From contig CAZNPH010000002.1 of the NCBI GenBank assembly GCA_964574985.1, positions 186,001 to 250,000 of the forward strand: a stretch of DNA of 64,000 bases, in the 5' to 3' direction. The DNA is from CAZNPH01 sp964574985 (GTDB taxonomy: Bacteria > Bacteroidota > Bacteroidia > Bacteroidales > SM23-62). Each line of letters begins with the position of its first letter. Within the stretch, counting starts at the first letter, position 1. The notes beneath the pieces are model-generated. The model worked only from the letters and a program-made list of their open reading frames with translations, ran no database searches and had not been told where the DNA came from. Both the position numbers and the translations under genes were made by a program. Below are positions 26,753-35,718 of the stretch, piece by piece.

Positions 26753-28346
26753 ACTGAAATTCAACCAGGGATTCCCATGGTTCCGAAAAGGCAGGATCCA
26801 TGTGAAAGGCTTCCTGCATACAGGGAAGGGCAACTACCTCCGGGGGGATGCGCTTGCGGATCATTTCAGGGGGGTGCGTTCTTTTGAAGAACTGGAGAAA
26901 AAAATCGCCGGGTCCAACGGCATTTTTTCGGTAATCATTGAAGGAAAACCCTGGTTGATGGCCTGCGACTGCATCCGGATGTTCCCCCTGTTCTATAATA
27001 CTGAAGGGGATATCCTGGTATCCGATGATCCCCTGTGGATCGCAGGAAGAAAGGGCCTGCACGATATGGACCCCCTGACGGAAAAGGAATTTCTGGCCAC
27101 CGGCTATGTCACCGGCAGTGAGACATTGATCAGGGGGATCGCACAGCTGCAGGCTGGTGAGATACTTTCCTTTGATAAGTGCGGCATTCAAAGGAAGTTC
27201 TGGTATACCTACCGGGCAGCAGAAACCGTGTCAGGGGACTATGCAGGTGCCTGCCGACAATTCGGGGAAATCCTCGACGGTGTTTTCGTGCGGGTGGTGA
27301 ACGGACTTGCCGGGCGGACTGCAGTGGTGCCCCTCAGCGGAGGATATGACTCACGTTTGATCGCGGCTATGCTCAGAAAAAAAGGGTACCGGGATGTGGT
27401 ATGTTTTACCTATGGCCGGAAAGGGAATCCGGAAATTCCCAGGTCCCGGTCAGTTGCCGGGAAACTTGGCTATCCATGGCATTTTATCGAATACACTCCG
27501 GATCTGATCCGGGGATATGCGGAAGATCCCGGTTTCAGGGATTTTGCCCTGTATTCCGCGGGCTGTGTTTCCATGTTTTTTCTGCAGGAGTATTTTGCCG
27601 TGAAACAGTTGAAAAAAGAAGGACTGATCCCCGGAGAGGCGGTTTTCCTCCCGGGCCATTCGGGGGATTTCCTGGGGGGGAGCCAGATGATCAAGCACGG
27701 CAACCTTTGCCGGCGGGAAAACCTCCGCCGAACCGCAAGACGGATATTCAGGATCAAGTACCATTTGCTCCGTCCTGGAGGAAAGGATAAAAAAAGGATG
27801 ATTCTGAGGATCATGGAATCCCTGCGGGAAAAGGATGCAGGAAATGATGGACCGGCCTGGTCGGTGTATGAGGACTGGGACATGAAGGAAAAACTGGCCA
27901 AGTTCAATGCCAACTCGGTCAATACTTTTTCCTGGTTCGGTCATTCATTTATGTTCCCCTTCTGGGATTTGGAACTGGTGAATTTTTTCCGGGACCTGCC
28001 CCTGGAATGGAAAGTCAACAAAAAACTCTATGACCATGTGCTGGAAAAGGATATTTTCAGGGCAAAGGGTTTGAATTTTCCCAGGGAGCTGCAACCCACG
28101 GTGCGGCAACTGAAAATCCAGCAGTTCAAGGACCGGTTGAGGGAACTTTTGCCGGTATCCCTGAACCGGCTTTTCATGCGCCGCAACGACCCCATTTTCT
28201 ACCGGGAGATCACATCCTGCCTGGCCCGGGATTTGGCTGTCCGGGGGCGGAAGATCCTCATCCACGGCCGTTCCTGCAACTCCCTGATCGTCCAGTGGTA
28301 TGTTCATTACCTGCATGGGATTTTATCCCGGATGAAACGTCCATAA
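26739..28346 (+). CDS. Asparagine-synthetase-like protein without glutaminase Cys
   Basis: The 535-residue protein has the AsnB two-domain plan. The N-terminal part (about 1-170) resembles the class II glutaminase fold, but the chain begins MPEIELKFN, without the catalytic Cys at position 2, so glutamine hydrolysis is not expected. The ATP-pyrophosphatase domain carries VVPLSGGYDSRLIAAML (PP-loop) near residue 200 and later FPFWDLELVNFFRDLP. In polysaccharide loci such proteins are thought to make amides of sugar acids or amino acid decorations, perhaps with ammonia or an amine as donor (inference). Last gene of the operon. Confidence 0.82.
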   Translation: MPEIELKFNQGFPWFRKGRIHVKGFLHTGKGNYLRGDALADHFRGVRSFEELEKKIAGSNGIFSVIIEGKPWLMACDCIRMFPLFYNTEGDILVSDDPLWIAGRKGLHDMDPLTEKEFLATGYVTGSETLIRGIAQLQAGEILSFDKCGIQRKFWYTYRAAETVSGDYAGACRQFGEILDGVFVRVVNGLAGRTAVVPLSGGYDSRLIAAMLRKKGYRDVVCFTYGRKGNPEIPRSRSVAGKLGYPWHFIEYTPDLIRGYAEDPGFRDFALYSAGCVSMFFLQEYFAVKQLKKEGLIPGEAVFLPGHSGDFLGGSQMIKHGNLCRRENLRRTARRIFRIKYHLLRPGGKDKKRMILRIMESLREKDAGNDGPAWSVYEDWDMKEKLAKFNANSVNTFSWFGHSFMFPFWDLELVNFFRDLPLEWKVNKKLYDHVLEKDIFRAKGLNFPRELQPTVRQLKIQQFKDRLRELLPVSLNRLFMRRNDPIFYREITSCLARDLAVRGRKILIHGRSCNSLIVQWYVHYLHGILSRMKRP

Positions 28347-28361
28347 GTTTTAAAAAATCCT

Positions 28362-28369
28362 TACATTTG
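28362..28369 (+). promoter_or_regulatory. Candidate -7 box of tRNA-His
   Basis: TACATTTG matches TAnnTTTG exactly and ends 14 bases before the mature tRNA. No clear -33 TTTG is seen. Confidence 0.5.
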
Positions 28370-28383
28370 CACTTCGAATAAAT

Positions 28384-28458
28384 GGTGGATGTAGCTCAGC
28401 CGGTTAGAGCACTGGATTGTGGTTCCAGGGGTCGTGGGTTCGAGTCCCATCTTCCACC
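28384..28458 (+). tRNA. tRNA-His (anticodon GTG)
   Basis: A cloverleaf is formed with acceptor strand GTGGATG (28385-28391) and CTTCCAC (28451-28457). The anticodon stem CTGGA/TCCAG encloses TTGTGGT with GTG at 28419-28421, and the T arm is GTGGG/CCCAT. The extra G at 28384 (G-1) faces C73 at 28458, a hallmark of tRNA-His. Position 6-67 is a T-T mismatch in the acceptor stem. CCA is not encoded. Confidence 0.95.
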
Positions 28459-28470
28459 CGGAAGCATCTG

Positions 28471-28502
28471 CCGGTTTTCTCAGGAAAACCGGTATTTTTT
28501 TC
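28471..28502 (+). terminator. Rho-independent terminator after tRNA-His
   Basis: A perfect 9-bp stem CCGGTTTTC/GAAAACCGG with a 4-base loop is followed by TA and a run of T. Confidence 0.9.
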
Positions 28503-28733
28503 AATTATTTCCTGAGTTTTTAACAATGACTGAACAGTTTTTTTCTTAATTGCCTTTCGTTCTGTTTCATAGCATTGAAGACTTTCCTGCCGGAATTACC
28601 CGTCCGAAAAAACAGGCAAAAAACTTCCCTGCATTGTTATCTTATTGATAACTTATCATTTATGTTGATATAAAATTTATAAGTATTCGTAAATTATTCA
28701 CTATCTTTATTTAATGGCCCAATGTGACTGGTG
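28503..28733. other. AT-rich intergenic region with inverted repeats
   Basis: No gene is seen. GTTATC (28636-28641) and GATAAC (28647-28652) form an inverted repeat, and GATAA-C-TTATC overlaps it, so this could be an operator for the sensor kinase genes downstream. TATCTTTA about 24 bases before the remnant start is a near match to a -7 box. Confidence 0.4.
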
Positions 28734-28925
28734 ATGGACCCGATCATGGAAAATAATGCCGAAGGTAAGCCCCAAATATGCTATGTCGATGATCATCAGG
28801 CAAACCGGGAGCTATTCAGGGCCAAAATGCAGAAATGTCAACGAAAATAGATATCGGGCAAAAAGACATCTGCCAGGGTTGAATTCCGGGGAATCGGAAA
28901 AGACGGTTCCGGCATTTTCCTGGAA
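28734..28925 (+). pseudogene. Receiver-domain and PAS remnant in frame with the kinase
   Basis: ATG 28734 opens a frame that reads the start of a response-regulator receiver domain (ICYVDDHQANRELFRAKM), stops at TAG 28848-28850, and then, in the same frame, continues as the end of a PAS domain (VEFRGIGKDGSGIFLEV) straight into the kinase at 28926. The rest of the receiver domain and the first half of the PAS domain are missing. This looks like a kinase whose N-terminal part suffered an internal deletion and an amber stop. Either a deletion in the genome or a collapsed assembly would explain it. Confidence 0.65.
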
Positions 28926-31773
28926 GTGCATGCCAGAAAAATGAAAAAGTCAGGAAAGATCACCGGCATCAGGCTGTATTTTTGGGACATTGGCAAAGAA
29001 ACACAAACCAGGGATGAATTGAGGCGTTCGGAAGAACGGCTTAAGATTTTATTTGATTATGCACCGGATGCATATTATTTAATTGACACGAAAGGGAATT
29101 TCGTTGATGGAAATAAGGAGGCTGAGAAAATTTCAGGTTACAAAAAGAAGGAACTCATCGGTAAAAATTTTCTGAAGCTGAAGTTGTTGTCTCCCGGACA
29201 AAACCCGAAAGCTACGACAGCTTTGCTGAAAAATGTTGCCGGAAAGGCCACGGGGCCGGATGAATTTATCCTTGTTCGTAAAGATGGTGACCACATACCC
29301 GTTGAGATCAGGACGTACCCGGTAAGAATCCGGGATCAGATGTTCGTTCTGGGAATTGCCAGGGACATCACCAGGCGTAAACAGGCCCGGGAAGAATTGA
29401 TAAAATACCGCGATCACCTGGAAAAACTGGTAAGGGAGCGTACTTCAGAACTGGAAAGGGAGATAAAAGAACGCCGGAATGCGGAAGATGCAATCCGCGA
29501 AAGCGAGGAGAAATTCAGGTTAATTTTCGAATTGTCGAGTATTGGCAAAACACTTACCACTCCCGAAGGCATATTGTCAAAAGTCAACAGGTCATTTTGC
29601 GATCTTTTGGGTTACAATTCCAAAGAACTCGAAGTGAAAAGCTTTGCCGAAATCACCCATCCTGACGACCTGGACATCAGCAAGGAATGTGTCCGGTGCC
29701 TGCTGGCAGGGGAACAGGAAACATTCCGTTTCGAAAAAAGGTATATCCGGAAGGACGGGCAAACCATCCGGACCGATGTCAACACCATACTTATCCGGGA
29801 TGCAAAGGGGAAACCCGTGCATTTTGTTACGGATATCGCGGACATTACCAAGAGGAAAAAGACGGAAATGGATTTGCGGGAAAGTGAAAATCGGTTCAGG
29901 ACCCTGATCGGGAATATCCCGGGCGCCGTCTACCGCTGTGACATGGACAGCAACTGGACCATGCATTATCTGAGTGATGCAATTGAAAACATATGCGGCT
30001 ACCCGGTTTCGGATTTTATTGACAATTCCAAACGAAGCTATAACAGCATCATCCATCCGGACGATCAGGGGAAGGTGGCAGAAGCCGTTCAAAAATCCCT
30101 TGCCAATGATAAGAAATTTGAAATTGAATACAGGATCCTGCATAAAAACGGAAACATTGTTTGGGTATATGAAAGGGGTCAGATTATAGTCAACACGGAA
30201 GGCGCCGTAGATTTTCTTGACGGCATCATCATCGATATCACAGGCAGGAAAAAAATACTTGAAGAACTGAAGAAGGACAAAAAGGATGCTGATGCAGCCA
30301 ACCGGGCAAAAAGTGAATTCCTGGCCAACGTCAGCCATGAGATCCGCACACCCATGAACGCCGTTCTTGGATATGCGGAGTTGCTGATACCCCTGGTTTC
30401 CGGTAAAATACAGAAAAATTATCTGCAGGCCATAAAATTGAACGGGGCCAGTTTGATGACCCTGATCAATGATATCCTGGACCTGTCCAAAATCGAGGCC
30501 GGGAAGCTTGAACTTCAATATGAATATATCGATGCCCGGGCATTCTTTGGCGAGATGAAGCATTTCTTCTCACTGAGGATCGAAGAAAAGGGGCTGGATT
30601 TTATCCTGGACATCTCCTCCAGCAGTCCGGACGCCATATATATCGACGAAACAAGGCTCAGGCAGATCCTGATCAACCTGCTCAGCAACGCGATAAAATT
30701 TACGGAAAAAGGGTCGGTCAAGCTTTCCGTATGGGCTGAAAATCCGCAGATAAAGGAGTATGAGCCGGGTAAAATCGAGGAATACCTTGACCTGGTCATC
30801 GAGGTACAGGATACGGGAATCGGAATTTCAAAAGAGAGCCGGCAGGGAATTTTTGATGCATTCCGGCAACAGGACGAAATGATTACCAAAAAGTTCGGGG
30901 GGACGGGGCTCGGACTGGCCATAACCAAAGAACTCGTTGAGATGATGAACGGGACCATATCGGTTACTTCGGAACATAACCAGGGAAGTAAATTCAGGGT
31001 GGTTATTCCCGATGTTGCATTTCTCCGCGATTTTGAGGAAAAAGGACGGGAATTGCATATCAATACGGAAAACATCATTTTCCGGAAGGCCACCGTTCTG
31101 GTGGTTGACAATGCGGAACATAACCGGAAACTCATCAGCGACAACCTGAGGAATACCAATCTTAAAACCATAGAGGCGGAAAACGGGGAAGTGGCCCTTG
31201 AACTTGTTAAAAAGGTGATGCCGGACCTGGTCATCGCCGATATCAGGATGCCCGTGATGGGGGGATTTGAATTGCTGGAAAGGCTCAAAAAAGATAAACG
31301 GTTGAAACACGTACCGGTTGTGGCCTATTCAGCATCGGCCATGAAATCGCAGAAAGAGAGGATCATGAACGGTGATTTCGCGGGATTGCTGATCAAACCA
31401 GTACGCACCACCGATCTTTTCATTGAACTGATGAACCACTTGCCTCACCGGGTCAGGGATGAAGATAAGGAGCCTGAAGACCCCGGTGAAAAGATGGTGC
31501 CGGATGAAATCGAGGATCTGCCCGGACTCCTGAAGGAACTGGAAACCGGCCTTATGAAAACCTGGGAAAAATTCTCCAGTCGCCAGCCCGTGGATGAAGT
31601 AAAGGAATTCGGGGGGGGAAATACAGGCCCTGGGAGAAAAGCACAATGTCCCCCTGCTTAAGCAATACGGGAAGGGGCTTATCGATGCCACCGAGGATTT
31701 CAATATTCAGGAAACCCTCGGCCTGCTGAGGAGGTATCCTAAATTGATCGGCAAACTTAAAACTCCCGAATGA
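28926..31773 (+). CDS. Hybrid sensor histidine kinase, frameshifted near the 3' end
   Basis: The uninterrupted frame ends at 31661, but a run of eight G (31611-31618) shifts it. With seven G the frame continues to a stop at 31771-31773 and restores a C-terminal helical domain (HNVPLLKQYGKGLIDATEDF) typical of Bacteroidota kinases. Domains: PAS tail; PAS (about residues 33-155), PAS (188-317), PAS (318-445), HisKA with SHEIRTP (His471), HATPase, receiver (about 722-845) with phospho-acceptor Asp772. The acidic pocket reads VVDNAEHN, with Asn in place of the second Asp. No membrane segment is seen, so it senses a cytoplasmic signal. GTG 28926 is only the first possible start after the amber codon. 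The next gene starts 1 base after the restored stop. Confidence 0.75.
31611..31618 (+). other. Eight-G run causing the kinase frameshift
   Basis: A homopolymer of eight G sits where seven would keep the conserved C-terminal domain in frame. It is either a sequencing or assembly error, a real mutation, or a slippage-prone on/off switch. Confidence 0.75.
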
Positions 31774-31774
31774 T

Positions 31775-32929
31775 ATGGATAAGGATTTCATCATCATTGT
31801 CGACGATAATCCGAACAACCTTCAGGTGCTGGGAAAGATACTCAAAAACGAAGGGTGTCACGTGGAATTTGCCATTGACGGCAAAACAGCACTGGAATGG
31901 ATTAAAAACCGCAAATTCGACCTGATCCTCCTGGATATCATGATGCCCGGAATGGATGGCTTCGAGGTTTGCCGGATCATACGTTCGGAGGAGAAATACA
32001 ACGACATCCCCATCATTTTTCTGACCGCGGAAACCAGCAAGGAAATGGTATTGAAGGGTTTTGAGACCGGGGCCCAGGATTACATCACCAAACCGTTTGA
32101 TCCCCGCGAGTTGCTTGCCCGGGTGCGGCCCCAACTGGAAATAAAGCACAACCGGGAACAATTGCAGATGCTGAACAAAAACCTGGAAGACAAGGTCCGG
32201 GAAAGAACCCTTCAATTGCAGCAAACCAACGAGGAACTGAAGGAAGCCCACGAGAAGCTGCTGGAACTGGACATGGCGAAAAGCGAATTTCTCCAGCTCA
32301 TAAGCCATGAGATCAGGACACCCCTGAATGGAATTCTCGGCCCTTTGCAACTGATAAGGGAGCGGATTGAATCCGATGATATCGGCAGACTGCTGGAAGT
32401 CCTGGATATTTCGGTATCCAGACTTGAAAAATTCTCCTATGATGCCCTGCTGATTACCCAGCTGAGGACAAAAAGGGAGATTTCTCCGGAATATCTTGCT
32501 TTAAAGAAAATCATCCGGGATTGCCTCGATGAGTTGTCTGAGCGCCTGCAAAAAAAAGATGTCCGGCCGGATATCCGGGAGGTCCCCGAAGATCTTCATG
32601 TGCAGGGTGAATATAAATTGTTGAAAACCTGCCTGATCAACATTCTGAACAATGCGGTGGGTTTTTCTCCTGAAAAAGGCATGATCACCGTAAAGGCATT
32701 CCGGAAAGACGGCCTGACGGTCTGTGAGATTATCGACAAGGGACCGGGATTCCCGGATAAAATGCTGGTCAAATCCTTCGACCTGTTTTCAACGGATGAA
32801 CCGAACATAAACGGCAAACTGGGTTTGGGGCTTTACCTTTCGAAATTGATTATGGATGCCCATTCGGGAACCATTGAAGCCGGAAACAGGGACAAAGGAG
32901 GGGCTGTGGTCAGACTGACCTTCGGATAG
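31775..32929 (+). CDS. Response regulator-histidine kinase hybrid (REC-HisKA-HATPase)
   Basis: The 384-residue cytoplasmic protein has an N-terminal receiver domain (residues 1-120; acidic pair D10/D11, acceptor D54 in LLDIMMPGMDG), a coiled coil (LEDKVRERTLQLQQTNEELKEAHEKL, about 135-170), HisKA with SHEIRTP (His178) and HATPase (NILNNAVGFSPEKG, GPGFPDKM, GLGLYLSK). It starts 1 base after the restored stop of the preceding kinase, so the two probably form a phosphorelay made from one message. Output partners are not in view. Confidence 0.92.
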   Translation: MDKDFIIIVDDNPNNLQVLGKILKNEGCHVEFAIDGKTALEWIKNRKFDLILLDIMMPGMDGFEVCRIIRSEEKYNDIPIIFLTAETSKEMVLKGFETGAQDYITKPFDPRELLARVRPQLEIKHNREQLQMLNKNLEDKVRERTLQLQQTNEELKEAHEKLLELDMAKSEFLQLISHEIRTPLNGILGPLQLIRERIESDDIGRLLEVLDISVSRLEKFSYDALLITQLRTKREISPEYLALKKIIRDCLDELSERLQKKDVRPDIREVPEDLHVQGEYKLLKTCLINILNNAVGFSPEKGMITVKAFRKDGLTVCEIIDKGPGFPDKMLVKSFDLFSTDEPNINGKLGLGLYLSKLIMDAHSGTIEAGNRDKGGAVVRLTFG

Positions 32930-32946
32930 TCAATGCCAAAAAAATA

Positions 32947-32978
32947 TTTGTTGGCTTCGATTCCCTTCATTAATTTTG
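32947..32978 (+). promoter_or_regulatory. Strong candidate promoter for the flavodoxin remnant-feoAB unit
   Basis: TTTG (32947-32950), a spacer of exactly 20 bases and TAATTTTG (32971-32978) match the Bacteroidota -33/-7 consensus fully. Start of transcription would be near 32985, about 34 bases before ATG 33019. Confidence 0.75.
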
Positions 32979-33018
32979 CATTTCCCTGGTAAGTAATTAT
33001 TCATAGCACACAGAACGG

Positions 33019-33340
33019 ATGAAAGCAAGTGTCATTTACCACAGCCGGCATGGCAAGACAAGGGCCTACGCGGGAGAAATCGGGAAATTCCCGGATAAAA
33101 AAGGCATAGAGAACCGGGTGGAAACCATTGATGATTACAGCAGGGAATACCTGGAGTCGGCCGACATTGTGCTGCTGGGTTGCTGGACCAACGGATTGTT
33201 CTTCTTTGCGCAGCGCCCCGACAGGATATGGAAGGATTTTGCAGGACAAATGCGAACTGTCGGGGATTCACCTGAAGTCCGGAAACAAAGATTTGAGTGA
33301 AAGGGACAAAAAACAGATCGAACGCCTGATCGAATCATAA
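33019..33340 (+). pseudogene. Flavodoxin remnant with frameshift and internal loss
   Basis: The first 76 codons encode a normal flavodoxin start (MKASVIYHSRHGKTRAYAGEI, VLLGCWTNGLFFFAQRPDRIWKDFAGQ). The frame then goes wrong near 33255 and stops at 33300. The +1 frame instead gives ELSGIHLKSGNKDLSERDKKQIERLIES with a stop at 33340, which looks like the normal C terminus. Compared with the family, about 40-50 residues between the two parts are missing. The FMN site is therefore incomplete. It is the first unit after a strong promoter and leads into feoAB, so it may persist as leader RNA. Confidence 0.7.
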
Positions 33341-33344
33341 AGCC

Positions 33345-33509
33345 ATGGAAATCAGTCTGCACAACCACCCGTTGAGCGAATACATGCCGGACATTGCCGA
33401 CGGGGACTGGAAGGAGGTGGCCGGATTCATGTTATCATCAGCCGATAAGCTTTCCGAAGCCGGGGCAGCCCTGAAATATGCCATGGACAAAACAAATCAA
33501 TCATCATGA
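33345..33509 (+). pseudogene. 54-codon fragment resembling aspartate/glutamate racemase
   Basis: The short frame MEISLHNHPLSEYMPDI-ADGDW is followed by EVAGFMLSSADKLSEAGA, a pattern recalled from the N-terminal half of amino acid racemase family proteins, where ADF.ICPDNT would normally follow GA. Here the chain ends after ten unrelated residues. The stop codon overlaps the feoA start (ATGA), so this fragment could still couple translation into feoA. The family assignment comes from motif memory and needs a search. Confidence 0.45.
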
Positions 33510-33745
33510 GGCAGGAACCGGTTAGTCTGGTCGACATTCAGGAAGGGAAAGAAGGAACCATTGTTTCCGTCAGGGGGGGGAGAATGGCCGTTAAAAGACT
33601 GTCTGATCTGGGATTGACACCCCAGACCCACATAAAGATCCTGAGAAAAATACGCTACCATGGCCCGGTCAGGGTCGAGGTCCGCAATTCCAGCCTGGTC
33701 ATAGGGCGCGGACTGGCACAGAAAATCATGGTCCAACCGAAATGA
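33506..33745 (+). CDS. feoA: Ferrous iron transport protein A
   Basis: The 79-residue SH3-like protein works with FeoB in Fe(II) uptake. It shows the pattern GTIVSVRGGRMAVKRLSDLGLTPQTHIKIL and ends VIGRGLAQKIMVQP. The start overlaps the preceding fragment by 4 bases and the end overlaps feoB by 4 bases. Confidence 0.93.
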   Translation: MRQEPVSLVDIQEGKEGTIVSVRGGRMAVKRLSDLGLTPQTHIKILRKIRYHGPVRVEVRNSSLVIGRGLAQKIMVQPK

Positions 33746-35673
33746 CGGAAAACAAACAGCTGAACATCGTCCTGGCAGGCCAGGCAAATGTCGGGAAATC
33801 TGTCATATTCAATCATTTTACCGGACTTCATCAGCACATCGGCAACTGGCCGGGCAAAACCGTTGAAAAAGCCGAAGGGACACTTTTCTACAGGGGTTAC
33901 ACCATTGATGTGGTGGACCTGCCCGGACTCTATTCGCTGAGTCCGTATTCCGCCGAAGAACTGATCTCCCGGGAATATATCGCCCTGCTGGGGCCGGACT
34001 TCATCGTCAATGTGGTCGATGTTACCAATCTGGAGAGAAATTTAATGTTTACCCTGCAGTTGCTGGAATTAAGAAAGCCCATGGTGCTGGCCCTGAATAT
34101 GATGGATGTGGGCAGGAAAAAAGGGATCGAGATCGATGTTCAGCTCCTGGAAGAAATCCTGGGGATACCGGTGGTGGAAACCATTGCTTCAAGGCGGTAC
34201 GGACTGACGGATATCCTGGACAGGGGGATCGGACTCAAACAGGGAGGCTCATCGCCAAAAGTGCTGAAATACGGCAGGGAAGTGGAGATCCGCATAGAAA
34301 AGCTGCAGGAGGTCATCACCGGGATCGATCTCCCCTACAACCACCGGTGGCTGGCCATCAAACTGCTTGAAAAGGATGAGGAGGTGGAAAAGCTGATAAG
34401 GAAAGAAAATGCCGCTGTACTGGAACATGCGGAGAAATATTGCCGGGAGCTGGAAAATATTCACGGACACGACTCATCCGTTGTGATCGCCGATGAAAGG
34501 TGCCACATGGTTTCCCACATGGTGGAAAAGATGGTGCGGATCCTGAAAACCAAAAAAGTGACCCAGGGCGAAAAACTGGACCGGATCACCACTCACAGGT
34601 TCTGGGGATACGCGGTTATGACGGCTATCGTGGCCCTTATATTTTTTTTGGTGCTGAAATTCGGTAACTGGTTCTCGTCCATGATGAGCGGTGCATTTGT
34701 TGATCTGCAATCCGGACTGGAGGCCATGACGGGCGCCTCTTTTACCGTTTCACTGGTCCTGGCTGCCGTGGAAAGTGCCCTGGCCCTGCTGGAGATCGTT
34801 GTGCCCTACATATTGCCTTTCTATCTGTTTCTATACATTCTGGAAGATGCGGGGTATCTGGCCCGTGTTTCCTTTCTCACCGATAACATCATGCACAGGA
34901 TCGGGGTGCATGGAAAGGCCTGCATCCCCTTATTGCTGGGCTTCGGCTGCAATGTCCCTGCCTGCCTGGCCTGCCGGATCATGGAAACACGCAGGGAAAG
35001 GCTTATTACCGGATTCCTGGCCACCATGGTGCCCTGTTCGGCGGTTACGGTCATAATCATGGGGCTGGTGGGCAGATTTGTGGGGGTCGGCTGGGCGCTG
35101 TCACTGTATTTTTTTGCCGCCGTGGTAATTTTCGTGGTGGGCTGGCTGGCATCAAGGATCCTTCCCGGTGAGCCAACGGAGCTGATCATGGCCATGCCGG
35201 AATACAAACGCCCCAATTTCCGTACCATTGCCATACAGACCTGGTACCGGCTGAAAGATTTTATATTCATTGCCGGTCCGTTTGTTATTGTGGCCGGGGT
35301 GATCATCGAGGCGGCCTACCTGGCTGGTTGGCTGGAAACGGTTGCCCGGTTTATGAGTCCGGTTACCGTCGACTGGCTCGGGCTCCCCCTGATGACCGGC
35401 ATCCTGCTGATCTTCGGGATCCTGAGAAAGGAGATGATCCTGGTCATGCTGGCCACCCTGTACGGGACCACCAATTTTGCACAGGTGATGGATCCCGTTC
35501 AAATGCTGACCCTGGCCCTGGTCAGCATGTTTTACATACCCTGTGTAGCCACCATTGCCGCGCTCTGGAAAGAATTCGGATGGAAAAAGGCAACCGGCAT
35601 TTCCCTGTTTGAGGTCATATTTGCCATTGGCCTGGCCGGGGTCGTATCCAGGTTGTTGTATTTGTTTTGGTAA
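33742..35673 (+). CDS. feoB: Ferrous iron transport protein B
   Basis: The 643-residue inner-membrane Fe(II) transporter has an N-terminal GTPase domain: GQANVGKS (G1), VDLPG (G3), LNMMD (G4). A guanine-dissociation-like spacer follows (about 175-280), then the Gate and Feo core domains with about 8-10 membrane segments, including GFGCNVPACLACRIM with its conserved Cys residues. The C terminus is short. It is expressed with feoA from the promoter at 32947-32978. Iron regulation by Fur or a similar regulator is expected from the family but no clear operator was recognised. Confidence 0.95.
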   Translation: MTENKQLNIVLAGQANVGKSVIFNHFTGLHQHIGNWPGKTVEKAEGTLFYRGYTIDVVDLPGLYSLSPYSAEELISREYIALLGPDFIVNVVDVTNLERNLMFTLQLLELRKPMVLALNMMDVGRKKGIEIDVQLLEEILGIPVVETIASRRYGLTDILDRGIGLKQGGSSPKVLKYGREVEIRIEKLQEVITGIDLPYNHRWLAIKLLEKDEEVEKLIRKENAAVLEHAEKYCRELENIHGHDSSVVIADERCHMVSHMVEKMVRILKTKKVTQGEKLDRITTHRFWGYAVMTAIVALIFFLVLKFGNWFSSMMSGAFVDLQSGLEAMTGASFTVSLVLAAVESALALLEIVVPYILPFYLFLYILEDAGYLARVSFLTDNIMHRIGVHGKACIPLLLGFGCNVPACLACRIMETRRERLITGFLATMVPCSAVTVIIMGLVGRFVGVGWALSLYFFAAVVIFVVGWLASRILPGEPTELIMAMPEYKRPNFRTIAIQTWYRLKDFIFIAGPFVIVAGVIIEAAYLAGWLETVARFMSPVTVDWLGLPLMTGILLIFGILRKEMILVMLATLYGTTNFAQVMDPVQMLTLALVSMFYIPCVATIAALWKEFGWKKATGISLFEVIFAIGLAGVVSRLLYLFW

Positions 35674-35718
35674 ATCCGGCAGCCATAGGGCAGCATCCCC
35701 GCCGGCATCATATCCGGG

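Noticed and set aside
29592..30563. A 323-codon minus-strand frame
   Set aside because: It is antisense to the PAS and HisKA region of the kinase; a shadow frame.
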